Positions 7,288 through 15,647 of a stretch of DNA of 26,238 nt are shown here, piece after piece (the stretch's first letter is position 1; every line of letters starts with the position of its first letter). The translations under genes were made by a program, and so were the position numbers. Below the pieces are notes generated by a model. The model worked only from the letters and a program-made list of their open reading frames with translations, searched no databases and had not been told where the DNA came from. The stretch spans positions 1-26,238 of the forward strand of contig JALOBM010000030.1 of NCBI GenBank assembly GCA_023228285.1. The letters run 5' to 3'. This DNA is from Candidatus Cloacimonadota bacterium (GTDB lineage Bacteria; Cloacimonadota; Cloacimonadia; Cloacimonadales; Cloacimonadaceae).

Positions 7288-8052
7288 TCATTTGCTGCGC
7301 TCGATAACTTCGTTGGCCAGGTTCAGGTAACTCATGGCACCAGGCGAGCGGATATCGTATAGAAAGATGGGTTTGCCAAAGCTTGGAGCTTCGGTAAGCT
7401 TGATGTTACGCGGAATCACACTGCGAAACACTTTTTCCTTGAAATAGCGATGCACTTCCTTGGCTACCTGCATGCTCAGATTCACGCGTTTGTCAAACAT
7501 TGTAAGCAGGATGCCAATGATGTTCAGGGCGGGATTCAGGTTCTTTTGAATCAGGCGGATTGTGGTGAGCAATTGGCTGACGCCTTCCAGAGCGTAGTAT
7601 TCGCATTGAATGGGTACCAATACATCGCTGGAGGCTGTCATTGCATTCACCGTGAGCAGGCCCAGCGAAGGCGGACAGTCTATCAATATATAATCCCAGT
7701 CGTTCAAGACAGGTTTTAGGGCTTCTTTGAGCTTGTGTTCACGGGCAAATTCGTGAACCAGTTCGATTTCAGCACCGGTGAGATTGATGTTTCCCGGTAC
7801 ACAAAAGAGGTTTTGGGTGCTGGTAGGCAGGATGCAATCTGTAATTGGCACTCTTCCGATAAGGGCGTCGTACACCTGCAGTTCCACCTTGTCTTTGTCG
7901 ATACCGACTCCACTGGTTGCGTTGCCCTGCGGATCAAGGTCTATGAGCAAGGTGCGTTTCTCCAGCACAGCTAAGGCTGCAGCAAGGTTCACGGTAGTGG
8001 TGGTCTTTCCCACACCGCCTTTCTGGTTCACAATCGTAATAATCTTTGCCAT
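7288..8052 (-). CDS. parA: Chromosome-partitioning ATPase ParA/Soj
   Basis: 254 aa, full length. This is a deviant Walker-A ATPase that binds nucleoid DNA nonspecifically as an ATP dimer and drives ParB-parS segregation. Visible motifs are KGGVGKTT at 11-18 with the signature lysine at position 11, the A' box LIDLDPQGNAT near 36-46, and Walker B LIDCPPSLGLLT near 124-135. It lacks the long N-terminal HTH of plasmid type Ia ParA, so it is of the chromosomal Soj type. The ATG at 8050-8052 has only a weak Shine-Dalgarno. It follows rsmG by 21 bp and precedes parB by 10 bp. Confidence 0.96.
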   Translation of the reverse strand: MAKIITIVNQKGGVGKTTTTVNLAAALAVLEKRTLLIDLDPQGNATSGVGIDKDKVELQVYDALIGRVPITDCILPTSTQNLFCVPGNINLTGAEIELVHEFAREHKLKEALKPVLNDWDYILIDCPPSLGLLTVNAMTASSDVLVPIQCEYYALEGVSQLLTTIRLIQKNLNPALNIIGILLTMFDKRVNLSMQVAKEVHRYFKEKVFRSVIPRNIKLTEAPSFGKPIFLYDIRSPGAMSYLNLANEVIERSK

Positions 8053-8073
8053 ATAGTATCTTTATCAATCCTT

Positions 8074-8715
8074 TTAGCGTTTCATCAGATCTCGCTGGGC
8101 AATCTGTATCAATCTGCGCAAGCCCAAGCTTTCGTCCTCTATCTGCAGTAACTTTTCGTAGCGGATACCCTCCAGATCATCCATAGAGCGCGATTTGTAC
8201 ATCACCAGATGACCGGATGGCTTCAACAACCGTCTGAGCGGAGAATAATAACGCTCGCTCAGCGCAACCGCCCGGCACAATATGATGTCGAAGCTGGGTC
8301 GCCGTGCTACAAATGCGTAATCTTCCAAGCGGGCACACTCCACTCTCGTCCTGGGTAAAGATAGCGCTTCCACAATGTCATTTAGTACTTTGGTCTTTTT
8401 AGCAATGCTATCTAGCAGGATAAGTTCACAATCCGGGCTTACCAGCTTGATGGGAATCCCGGGTAAACCACCGCCGGAACCGAAGTCCAAAACGGTTTTA
8501 TCCCTAAAGTCCAAACATTGGATAGCTAGAAGACTGTCAAGAAAATGCTGTATCCAATAGCTATTAACCGACATCTTCCGGGAGATCAGATTTACCCCCT
8601 TGTTGTGCTCCACCAGGAGACTGTGGTAGTATTCAAACTTCCCCATCAAGACGGGCACATCAGGTAGATCAAGCTTGATCAGATAGTCTTCAAATCTCTT
8701 TTTTTCCGGGTTCAT
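8074..8715 (-). CDS. rsmG: 16S rRNA (guanine-527-N7)-methyltransferase RsmG (GidB)
   Basis: 213 aa, full length. It methylates N7 of G527 in the 530 loop of 16S rRNA using S-adenosylmethionine; in many bacteria its loss gives low-level streptomycin resistance. The family pattern is clear: NLISR at 42-46, HFLDSL at 57-62, and the SAM-binding motif DFGSGGGLPGIP at 77-88. The second acidic SAM contact LLDSIAKKTK follows. The ATG at 8713-8715 overlaps the stop of the 821-aa gene in the arrangement ATGA, so translation is probably coupled. The rsmG-parA-parB order is the common origin-proximal arrangement. Confidence 0.94.
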   Translation of the reverse strand: MNPEKKRFEDYLIKLDLPDVPVLMGKFEYYHSLLVEHNKGVNLISRKMSVNSYWIQHFLDSLLAIQCLDFRDKTVLDFGSGGGLPGIPIKLVSPDCELILLDSIAKKTKVLNDIVEALSLPRTRVECARLEDYAFVARRPSFDIILCRAVALSERYYSPLRRLLKPSGHLVMYKSRSMDDLEGIRYEKLLQIEDESLGLRRLIQIAQRDLMKR

Positions 8716-11177
8716 TTGTTATCCTCCGGCAGGTTTCGGATTAAAGTCTGAATCAAAAAGGAGGGATCATCGTCAAAAGAAGCGATGGCCTCCTTTGCCT
8801 CTTCGCTTTGGTGCAGGCTGATGGATCTTGCCACCAGAAAACGCAGGCGTTCATTTGGGATATCCTTGTGTTCTAAAAGCATTGCAAGGCTTTCAGGGCC
8901 ATCCATGTAAGCCAAAACTGCTATACAGGTTGCCAGGTAGCGCTCTGCAGACAGATGAGCGGCGATGACCGGCAAAAGACGTTGATCCCGCTTACCTGCC
9001 AGGAGTGAGATGGCCGTCTTTGCCTTCAGAGAATCGGGATCGCTGCTGTAGTTCAAAAGTGCGTCACAAAAAGCGCTGTCGGCGTCGCAAAGAGCTTGCA
9101 AGGCACGATACTCCAATCCGGATTGATTGGCAAGTTTGTGCTCCAGAATGTATGCTGAAGCCTCAGAGGCTCTGCTAAGCATGATTTCCCGTGCTTTACG
9201 CACGCGGTTTATGGCGTTGCCCACTTCCCATTCGGAAGCGGCGGCAAAGATATCTTCGATAGGAGCGTCTTCAGCAGGGGGAGCCAATTGCGTTTCGTCC
9301 TCTTCCACCGGCGGTGCGCTTACTACATTCAAGTTCAGATCTCTGCCCATGCCATAAGTGCCTTTGTACCAAGTGCTGTCGTTTGCGCAAGCGCTGTCGG
9401 GATACAGGTCTTCACCTCCAGCATCCAAAAAGATCCCCAGCCCTCCGGAATTGCGGCTGAAACCTGCAAAACCATAGTTTTGGGGCTCTTTACGCTCGTA
9501 GCGGTCGTTGCCCTGTTTATCAATAAAAATCCCCAGGGAGTTGGAAATTCCCAATCCGTTTCCGCCGTGGATGGAGTAGGCATCGTCTCCGGCGGCATCG
9601 ATCAGCAGACCAAAGCCATAATCATGCCCGGCACCCTGTCCGGGACCATTACGGGAATAGTAACAGTCGTTTCCCGCCTCATCGTAGAGCATACCTGAAG
9701 CCATGTGGATACCCGAGCCCTGGGGATAGTAAACAGCATTGTAAATATCATTCCCGCTGAGATCCATCAGAATACCCGTGGCAAACCAATATCCCACGCC
9801 CTGGGCATATACTCCGCCCAAGTATTTGTCGTTTCCCGCTTCATCGAAGAGAAAGCCCAGACCGCCTGCCAAATCGGGACGCATGCCAAATCCCATGCCT
9901 TGTCCCATAGTACGGAAATCGTTTGGCATCAGAGGCGCATGATAGTATTTACCTCCCAGATAGTAAGTATCCGACCCAGCTCTGTCTGCAAGTAAACCTA
10001 CTCCGTAGGTGCCGCCAAAAGCCTGAGCCATGCTGTATGCGCTGTAAGAGTCGTTTCCTTTGTTATCTTCAAGGCAGGCAATACCCAGTATTCCCGCACC
10101 TTGTGCGAACAATCCGCCTCGATAATTGTCGTTGCCAGCATTGTCCGTGTGCCACATACTTCCCATTACTGCGGAGAACGAGAAATCCGCCAATTGGTAG
10201 AAATCGTCTCCCGCATAATCTGCGCTAAAGCACAATCCTCCCCGGGCAAACAGGGAAGGTTCTGGGCAACTATACAGATCATTACCATTGAGATCCACCA
10301 AAATCGTAAAAGGATGCGTACGGGAGCTTTCGAGGGGAATTCGGTATATATCATCTCCATCGGGTTCCAGGATCATACAGAGCTGATTATTTGCCATATC
10401 CGGGATACTTACGGCAGAATAGCTGTCGTTTCCGGGGCTTCCGATGATCATGATGCCCCATTTGCTTTTGTAAACAATCTGTTTTCGGTTTTGGGGTTTA
10501 TACTGGGCAATTCTGTCACGCAATTCCAGCATTGCCTTTGAAGAGGCGATAAGCGCTCCCATATCCATCTTCTCCATCATGGCAATGTAGCTGTCCATTT
10601 CCACGCTTTCCAGCCAGGGAAGGCCCTTTTTGGCAAAATAGGATTTATAGAAATCTTTATCCTCTTCTTCTAGCATCATTTGAATAAGAAATGCCAGCAA
10701 ACTGTCGCTCTGAGCGGAACTGAGAGCGCTGAAGCACTTCTGATATATAGCATTGATGCTATCCAGGCATAGTTCAATATGCTTCAGGAAATCTTTGGGT
10801 TTGCGAATGCGGGGCATTTTGGGCAGATCAAACTGGTATGCAGTGCTACTTTTAGCCACATAACCAAAGTAATCCAGTATTTCTGCTTTACTATCGCTGT
10901 GCATTATCTGTTTCAATTCTTCCAGCTTGTCCGCCGCAGAGATACCTCCGCCCAGGATTTCCATGTGCCAATCGGACTTTGCTCTGCAAGCGGGATCCCA
11001 ATCCCGGTGAAAAGCGGTGTGGGAAAGTGCAAAATCCTTTTGTGAAAGCATATCAGAGATCTGTTCCAATTCCGGTTGGCTAATAAGTCCTTGAGCATGC
11101 AGATAAGCCATATATCCCCCAAAGGGTATAAGCAAAACTATCATGATCAATACTCTAGCAATACGTGAAGAAATCAT
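8712..11177 (-). CDS. Exported repeat protein of unknown function (13 G-x-D-x-Y repeats, HEAT-like C-terminus)
   Basis: 821 aa; I do not recognise the family. Residues 1-29 look like a signal peptide or membrane anchor (R5/R8, then a hydrophobic run LIMIVLLIPFGG ending near AHAQG-like YLHAQG), so it is probably exported. Residues about 30-240 are helical. Residues 245-592 hold 13 copies of G-[N/D/S/E]-D-x-Y, starting at 249, 274, 298, 323, 348, 374, 401, 448, 475, 502, 530, 556 and 588. Most are 24-28 residues apart, preceded by D/L-x-x-[A/S/N] and followed by glycine-rich GxGxGxLxD-type segments. A Glu/Pro/Ala linker (620-645) leads to a helical C-terminal part (about 650-815) that resembles HEAT-like repeats. 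The acidic turn suggests a calcium-binding beta-structure, which is inference. The ATG at 11175-11177 has GAGGTG upstream. It is the first gene of the unit with rsmG-parAB-rfbB and overlaps rsmG by 4 bp. Confidence 0.85.
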   Translation of the reverse strand: MISSRIARVLIMIVLLIPFGGYMAYLHAQGLISQPELEQISDMLSQKDFALSHTAFHRDWDPACRAKSDWHMEILGGGISAADKLEELKQIMHSDSKAEILDYFGYVAKSSTAYQFDLPKMPRIRKPKDFLKHIELCLDSINAIYQKCFSALSSAQSDSLLAFLIQMMLEEEDKDFYKSYFAKKGLPWLESVEMDSYIAMMEKMDMGALIASSKAMLELRDRIAQYKPQNRKQIVYKSKWGIMIIGSPGNDSYSAVSIPDMANNQLCMILEPDGDDIYRIPLESSRTHPFTILVDLNGNDLYSCPEPSLFARGGLCFSADYAGDDFYQLADFSFSAVMGSMWHTDNAGNDNYRGGLFAQGAGILGIACLEDNKGNDSYSAYSMAQAFGGTYGVGLLADRAGSDTYYLGGKYYHAPLMPNDFRTMGQGMGFGMRPDLAGGLGFLFDEAGNDKYLGGVYAQGVGYWFATGILMDLSGNDIYNAVYYPQGSGIHMASGMLYDEAGNDCYYSRNGPGQGAGHDYGFGLLIDAAGDDAYSIHGGNGLGISNSLGIFIDKQGNDRYERKEPQNYGFAGFSRNSGGLGIFLDAGGEDLYPDSACANDSTWYKGTYGMGRDLNLNVVSAPPVEEDETQLAPPAEDAPIEDIFAAASEWEVGNAINRVRKAREIMLSRASEASAYILEHKLANQSGLEYRALQALCDADSAFCDALLNYSSDPDSLKAKTAISLLAGKRDQRLLPVIAAHLSAERYLATCIAVLAYMDGPESLAMLLEHKDIPNERLRFLVARSISLHQSEEAKEAIASFDDDPSFLIQTLIRNLPEDNK

Positions 11178-11469
11178 TTACACCTCATGGAGGCAAGACT
11201 AAATACACTGGCTGATATTGTCAAATGTTCTTTTATGCTTTGCCATTTTGCACAGCATCAGAACCCGGATAGGGGATAAACTCGGATAATGCGAATGGAG
11301 TTCAAGACACCTATGCTATCTATATCTATTAAAATAAGTTAAGAGGTGACTTGGACTTAGGGCAATGCATAGAATCCACACTAGATATTGAAGTCCATTT
11401 GATCATAAAACATATAGGTATACAATAAGATACATAAGGGCAAATGAACTCCATTTGATTATTCGAGCT
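11178..11469. other. Gene-free stretch between the ribosomal cluster and the 821-aa gene
   Basis: There is no open frame with a plausible start or family. It is AT-rich. Apart from the promoter candidate I see only an 11-bp inverted repeat, AATGGAGTTCA at 11294-11304 with its complement at 11445-11455, too far apart to be an obvious hairpin. The motif TCCATTTGAT occurs twice (around 11395 and 11450). No tRNA-like cloverleaf was found by eye. Confidence 0.55.
11196..11224 (-). promoter_or_regulatory. Possible promoter of the 821-aa/rsmG/parAB/rfbB unit
   Basis: On the minus strand a perfect TTGACA (11219-11224) is followed after 17 bases by TAGTCT (11196-11201), which matches TATAAT at only 3 of 6 positions. 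It lies just upstream of the ATG at 11177, leaving a leader of about 12-15 nt that carries the ribosome-binding site. The placement is suitable but the -10 is weak. Confidence 0.45.
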
Positions 11470-11501
11470 AAACGAAAACCGGTATCCGCGGACACCGGTT
11501 T
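11470..11501 (-). terminator. Intrinsic terminator of the S10-spc-alpha cluster
   Basis: A near-perfect 26-base palindrome lies at 11476-11501. In the minus-strand RNA, AAACCGGUG pairs with UACCGGUUU, including one G-U pair, and the GC-rich centre UCCGCGGA closes the hairpin. It is followed by UUUUCGUUU. It lies about 27 nt after the rplQ stop, in the right place to end the long ribosomal transcript. Confidence 0.82.
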
Positions 11502-11527
11502 ATATATAGACTCAAAGTAATAGTCTA

Positions 11528-11932
11528 TTATTTCAGGCCTTCGGCTTTGGTGGCATCCTTCTTGGGGGTAATCGTGGATTCTTCCACGAACTGAATGATT
11601 GCCATCGGGGCGTTATCGCCTCTACGAAATCCGGCTTTGATAACTCTGGTATAGCCACCGTTGCGGTTAGCAAAAGCAGGAGCTATGTTGTCGAAGAGCT
11701 TTTTCACCAAGTCGCGGTCGCCGAGCACGCTGTAGGCAAGTCTGCGGGAGTGAACGGTATTGTTCTTTCCGTAGGTTACCACGCGTTCTACAAAGCGTCT
11801 CATTTCCTTGGCTTTGGCCAGAGTGGTATTGATCTGACCATATTCGACCATGGATTTGACGAGATTTCTCATCATCAGGCGTCTTGCATCGGTTTCACGT
11901 CCGAATTTTCTACCTTCAACTCTGTGTCGCAT
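11528..11932 (-). CDS. rplQ: Large-subunit ribosomal protein L17
   Basis: 134 aa, normal for the bacterial L17 family. It binds 23S rRNA near the exit side of the tunnel. The start MRHRVEGRKFGRETDAR and the segment RRGDNAPMAIIQFVE are characteristic; a Lys/Thr-rich tail ends the protein. The ATG lies inside the 3' end of rpoA (17-bp overlap), with AAGGTG inside rpoA as ribosome-binding site, so the two are translationally linked. It is the last gene before the cluster terminator. Confidence 0.97.
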   Translation of the reverse strand: MRHRVEGRKFGRETDARRLMMRNLVKSMVEYGQINTTLAKAKEMRRFVERVVTYGKNNTVHSRRLAYSVLGDRDLVKKLFDNIAPAFANRNGGYTRVIKAGFRRGDNAPMAIIQFVEESTITPKKDATKAEGLK

Positions 11933-13064
11933 TTTTCACCTTCTTTTTGGGGCTTGGCACTGGTTTCCGGGGAGTGGTGGTTGCGGCTTTTTCAGCTTTG
12001 GCAGGTTTCGTTTCCGGTTCGGTTGCGGAAACGGCTGCAAGAGCCAATTCATCGGCGGGAATGATGCCGCGGCTGCGAGCTTCTTTTATCTTACGGTAGA
12101 TGCTATCCACATCCATACCCAGTTCCAGATCGTATTTTTTAAGTTTTTGTACAATTTCTTCCAGTGATTTCTTACCGAAATTACGGAATTTCAGCATCTC
12201 AGCTTCTGTCTTCGAAACCAAGTCTCCAATAGTTTCAATCTCTGCCATTTCCAGGCAGTTTGCAGCACGTACTGTGAGTTCGATTTCTTTCACGCTCATG
12301 CGTAAGATGCGTTCTTTTTCTTCGAGATCGGGATCAAGATCTACATCGCGGATGTATTCAGGTTCGGTCTCAAAGAGACTGATTTTGGCTGCCATATCTT
12401 TGAGAATCTTGGCAGCAAGGAATAGAGCGATCATGGGTTCAATGGCGCCGTTGGAGTGAACTTCCAGGATCAGCTTGTCGAAATTCATACGTTCTTTAAC
12501 ACGCTGATGGCTTACGGTGAAATTCACTTTTAGAATAGGGGAATAGATGCTGTCTATGGGAATAAATCCCAGAGCTTTCCCTTCGGTATTCTGACGATCA
12601 GCAGACACATATCCGCGACCTATTCCCACGATCATTTCTATCTTCAGATCGATATCTTCAGTTACTTCCAGTAGATACAGGTCTTTATTGATAATCTTGA
12701 CGTGAGCATTTTCCTGGATCATATTGGCAGTAATAATGCCTTTGCCTTTGTGTTCCAGAACAATGGTGCTTTCTTCCACGGTGGTGGATTCGATCACGAG
12801 TTGTTTGACCCGCAGAATCAAATCCAGATAGTCTGAATTAGTTCCGGGAATCGGAGTAAACTCATGATGCAATCCTTCTATCCGTATGAAGCGTACTGCA
12901 GCTCCCTGGATGGAGGACAACAGAATCCTGCGCAGGGTGTTTCCCATAGTGGTTCCAAATCCAGGTTCCAAAGGGCCGATTTCAAATTTGCCATAATTGC
13001 GGGAATACGTTTCTTTGTCGTGTTCCACAAATTCCGGCATTTGCAAGGGTTCAAGATACATCAT
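11916..13064 (-). CDS. rpoA: RNA polymerase alpha subunit with a basic C-terminal extension
   Basis: 382 aa; most bacterial alpha subunits have about 315-340. The N-terminal dimerisation domain (about 1-235) has the signature GTTMGNTLRRILLSSI at 37-52. The C-terminal domain (about 255-325) has the two helix-hairpin-helix parts LTVRAANCLE and LKFRNFGKKSLEEI, which contact UP-element DNA and activators. From about 340 a low-complexity tail rich in Ala, Thr, Pro and Lys runs to residue 382. The start ATG at 13062-13064 has AGGAG eight bases upstream; MM begins the protein and either Met is possible. The tail is real coding sequence in that it runs into the overlapping rplQ start. Confidence 0.97.
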   Translation of the reverse strand: MMYLEPLQMPEFVEHDKETYSRNYGKFEIGPLEPGFGTTMGNTLRRILLSSIQGAAVRFIRIEGLHHEFTPIPGTNSDYLDLILRVKQLVIESTTVEESTIVLEHKGKGIITANMIQENAHVKIINKDLYLLEVTEDIDLKIEMIVGIGRGYVSADRQNTEGKALGFIPIDSIYSPILKVNFTVSHQRVKERMNFDKLILEVHSNGAIEPMIALFLAAKILKDMAAKISLFETEPEYIRDVDLDPDLEEKERILRMSVKEIELTVRAANCLEMAEIETIGDLVSKTEAEMLKFRNFGKKSLEEIVQKLKKYDLELGMDVDSIYRKIKEARSRGIIPADELALAAVSATEPETKPAKAEKAATTTPRKPVPSPKKKVKNATQS

Positions 13065-13084
13065 ATCAAACTCCTAAGGGTTTA

Positions 13085-13702
13085 TTACTTGGAGTAGAAT
13101 TCGACGATAAGACGCAGATCTACTGATACTGGAATCTCACTAGCGACAGGAATCTTATCAAAGCTGCCGCGCATGTTTTCTTTATCTACAGTTAACCAAT
13201 TGTAGGGAGAAGTAGCTTCAGAGCGGTCGAGCGCTTCCACGATCATTTTCATGCCGCGGCTTTTGGGACGCACTTCCACGATATCGCCATCTTTCAACAG
13301 GAAGGATGGGATATCTACTTTTTTGCCGTTGATCATAAAATGACCATGATTGATGAATTGACGCGCCTGCATTCGGGTAGCGGCAAAGCCCATGCGGTAG
13401 ATAACGTTGTCCAAGCGACGCTCCAACAATTGCATCAGGTTGTCACCCGTTACGCCGCCAGCCTTGGCAGCCTTTACAAAGTAGTTTTTAAACTGCTTTT
13501 CCATCAGGCAATAGGTGAGGCGGAGTTTTTGCTTTTCGCGCAGGTGAACCGCGTAATCCGAGAATTTACGACGCATCAGGTTGCCATGCTGCCCCGAAGG
13601 ATATTTACGCTTGGCAAGGATGCGGTCGTATTTATTTGTGCCAAAGATGTTTTCGCCAAATCTGCGGCATACTTTTGCTTTTGGTCCGGTATATCTAGCC
13701 AT
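13085..13702 (-). CDS. rpsD: Small-subunit ribosomal protein S4
   Basis: 205 aa, standard length. S4 is a primary 16S rRNA binder of the 30S body and, in several bacteria, a translational regulator of the alpha operon. The N-terminus MARYTGPKAKVCRRFGENI is typical and lacks the four-Cys zinc knuckle, so this is a C-minus type. The S4 RNA-binding domain spans about 93-155 (LERRLDNVIYRMGFAATR). ATG at 13700-13702 with AAGGAG upstream. Confidence 0.97.
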   Translation of the reverse strand: MARYTGPKAKVCRRFGENIFGTNKYDRILAKRKYPSGQHGNLMRRKFSDYAVHLREKQKLRLTYCLMEKQFKNYFVKAAKAGGVTGDNLMQLLERRLDNVIYRMGFAATRMQARQFINHGHFMINGKKVDIPSFLLKDGDIVEVRPKSRGMKMIVEALDRSEATSPYNWLTVDKENMRGSFDKIPVASEIPVSVDLRLIVEFYSK

Positions 13703-13711
13703 GATTTCTCC

Positions 13712-14101
13712 TTATATCCTTCTGGTTTTTGGGGGACGGCAACCGTTGTGCGGAATCGGGGTTTCGTCCTTGATCATGGTTACTTTAATGCCTGCAGCAT
13801 TGATAGCGCGGATGGAAGATTCTCTTCCGCCACCGGGTCCTTTAACGACAACACTTACTTTTTGGATACCCATTTCAGCTCCGGCTTTAGCAACTTCTGT
13901 AGCAGCCATCTGTGCGGCAAAAGGAGTACTTTTGCGAGAGCCTTTGTAGCCGACCTTGCCACCCGAACTCCAGGCAAGGACGTTGCCGGAACGATCGGTG
14001 AGCGAAACAATGGTGTTGTTGAAGCTGGAGTGCACAAAGATCATTCCTTCATCAAAGGAAAGGCGTACGCGTTTTTTCTTTGTTCTGATTTTCTTAGCCA
14101 T
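13712..14101 (-). CDS. rpsK: Small-subunit ribosomal protein S11
   Basis: 129 aa, full length. It forms part of the 30S platform near the mRNA exit. Diagnostic stretches are [38 protein letters not shown] and the Arg-rich end [14 protein letters not shown] at 14099-14101; it follows rpsM by 11 bp and precedes rpsD by 9 bp. Confidence 0.97.
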   Translation of the reverse strand: MAKKIRTKKKRVRLSFDEGMIFVHSSFNNTIVSLTDRSGNVLAWSSGGKVGYKGSRKSTPFAAQMAATEVAKAGAEMGIQKVSVVVKGPGGGRESSIRAINAAGIKVTMIKDETPIPHNGCRPPKTRRI

Positions 14102-14112
14102 GAATCATGCTC

Positions 14113-14481
14113 CTATTTCTTCTTCTTTATGGTGCTGGAACGGGGACCCTTGCGGGTGCGGGCGTTGGTGTGGGTTCTCTGGCCACGCACCGGAAGGCCG
14201 CGTTTGTGACGCAGACCACGATAGCTACCAATTTCCATGAGCCGTTTGATGTTCATGGCAACCTGGGTTCTTAAAGATCCTTCCACGATATACTCGTTCT
14301 GAATGATATCGCGCAGTACCTTTTCCTCATCCAAAGAGAGATCAGCGACTTTCTTCATAAAATCGACATTGGCTTTTTGGCATATCTCGATGGCCCGGCT
14401 TCTGCCGATGCCATAGATATAGGTAAGACCAATGAAGAGCCGCTTTGTCTTGGGAATCTCAATACCTGCAATATGTGCCAA
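14113..14481 (-). CDS. rpsM: Small-subunit ribosomal protein S13
   Basis: 122 aa, full length. It lies in the 30S head and contacts the P-site tRNA and the 50S subunit. Characteristic parts are [14 protein letters not shown], the helix-hairpin-helix [10 protein letters not shown], and the basic tail with [19 protein letters not shown]. The start codon is TTG (14479-14481), with GGAGGA five bases upstream; the protein then begins exactly as the family does. Confidence 0.97.
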   Translation of the reverse strand: MAHIAGIEIPKTKRLFIGLTYIYGIGRSRAIEICQKANVDFMKKVADLSLDEEKVLRDIIQNEYIVEGSLRTQVAMNIKRLMEIGSYRGLRHKRGLPVRGQRTHTNARTRKGPRSSTIKKKK

Positions 14482-14496
14482 GTTGGTCCTCCTTTC

Positions 14497-14613
14497 TTAA
14501 CCCTGTCTTTGCTTGTGTTTAGGGTTAGAGCTGCAGATAACTCGAATAACGCCATGGCGTTTGATTATTCTACAATCTTTGCAGATTATCTTAACTGATG
14601 CTTTGACTTTCAT
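14497..14613 (-). CDS. rpmJ: Large-subunit ribosomal protein L36 (zinc-binding form)
   Basis: 38 aa, the standard L36 size. Zinc ligands C11, C14, C27 and H33 are all present (CKDC, then C, then H near the basic end). I set the start at the ATG 14611-14613, preceded by AAGGAGATAAC, rather than at an upstream in-frame codon that would add 32 non-homologous residues overlapping infA. It lies between infA and rpsM as in many bacteria. Confidence 0.95.
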   Translation of the reverse strand: MKVKASVKIICKDCRIIKRHGVIRVICSSNPKHKQRQG

Positions 14614-14653
14614 TGTTATCTCCTTGCAATTCCCGAAGGAATAAGCAATTCTC

Positions 14654-14872
14654 TTATTTATAGCGGTAAGTGATTCTGCCGCGACTAAGATCATAAGGAG
14701 AAAGCTCAACTTTCACCTTGTCTCCGGGCAGTATTCTTATATAATGCATCCGCATCTTGCCGGAGGAATGAGCCAATATCTCGTGGCCATTTTCCAGCTC
14801 AACGCGAAAAGTAGTATTAGGTAGCGCTTCTGTAACCACGCCTTCCACTTCAATAACGCCTGATTTACTCAT
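14654..14872 (-). CDS. infA: Translation initiation factor IF-1
   Basis: 72 aa, the canonical length. It is a single OB-fold protein that binds the 30S A site during initiation. Motifs are [32 protein letters not shown] and the end [14 protein letters not shown] at 14870-14872. It follows map by 14 bp and precedes rpmJ by 40 bp. Confidence 0.97.
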   Translation of the reverse strand: MSKSGVIEVEGVVTEALPNTTFRVELENGHEILAHSSGKMRMHYIRILPGDKVKVELSPYDLSRGRITYRYK

Positions 14873-14886
14873 GAATCTTCCTTCTC

Positions 14887-15645
14887 TTACGCTTTTGTAA
14901 GTATCTCAGCTTCGGCATCGCTTATCAGAATAGTGTGTTCATAATGAGCAGAAAGGCTTCCGTCTGCCACCATAAACTCCCATCCCTTTTCGATTACGCG
15001 GTTTGTGCCGATGTTTACCATGGGTTCGATGGCCACAGTCATCCCGGCCTTCAATCGTGGGCCATATCCGGCCCGGCCGGTATTTGGTATCTGAGGCTCT
15101 TCATGCAGTTCACGTCCCACACCATGTCCGGTGAGGTCATCTGCGGCGTAGTATCCCTGAGTTCTGATGTATGAACCGATGGCGGAAGAAATGTCGCCAA
15201 CTCTGGCTCCCGCAACAGCCGCACGAATACCAATCGCTAAAGCAGCTTCGGTAACTTCCATCAAACGGGAAGCTTCGCTGCTGATGCCACCGATCCCGTA
15301 GGTACGGGCTGCATCGCCATAGTAACCATCCTTGATTACACCGACATCGATGCCGATAATATCACCCTCTTCCAAAACTACTTTTCTGGAGGGAATGCCA
15401 TGCACGATAACGCTGTTTGGCGATGTGCACAGGGTGCCGGGGAAAGGTTTGAGCCCCGGAATCTGATATCCCTTGAATGCAGGCCTGCCGCCGCGATTAC
15501 GAATAAAGCTTTCCGCAAAAGCGTCCAGCTCCCAGGTGGAAATGCCCGGTTTCATCATCTCTTCAAGAGAATCGAGCAATTCGGCGATTATCTTACAGGC
15601 GGCTCTGATCTTTTCGATTTCGGAAGGTGACTTCAAGTAGATCAT
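14887..15645 (-). CDS. map: Methionine aminopeptidase type I
   Basis: 252 aa, normal for short bacterial type Ia enzymes. It removes the N-terminal Met from new proteins after deformylation. The five metal ligands are present: D100, D111, H174, E207 and E236; the substrate-contacting His is H82 in VHGIP. There is no N-terminal zinc-finger extension. ATG at 15643-15645. It directly follows secY (2-bp gap). adk, which sits between secY and map in many bacteria, is missing. Confidence 0.97.
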   Translation of the reverse strand: MIYLKSPSEIEKIRAACKIIAELLDSLEEMMKPGISTWELDAFAESFIRNRGGRPAFKGYQIPGLKPFPGTLCTSPNSVIVHGIPSRKVVLEEGDIIGIDVGVIKDGYYGDAARTYGIGGISSEASRLMEVTEAALAIGIRAAVAGARVGDISSAIGSYIRTQGYYAADDLTGHGVGRELHEEPQIPNTGRAGYGPRLKAGMTVAIEPMVNIGTNRVIEKGWEFMVADGSLSAHYEHTILISDAEAEILTKA

Positions 15646-15647
15646 GC

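Noticed and set aside
5353..11177. parS site within the partition operon
   Set aside because: By eye I found no match to TGTTTCACGTGAAACA or a near variant in the window. A pattern search allowing two mismatches over the genome would settle it.
11294..11455. 11-bp inverted repeat as an insertion-sequence end
   Set aside because: Only 162 bp apart, no transposase or target duplication; it may be chance in AT-rich sequence.
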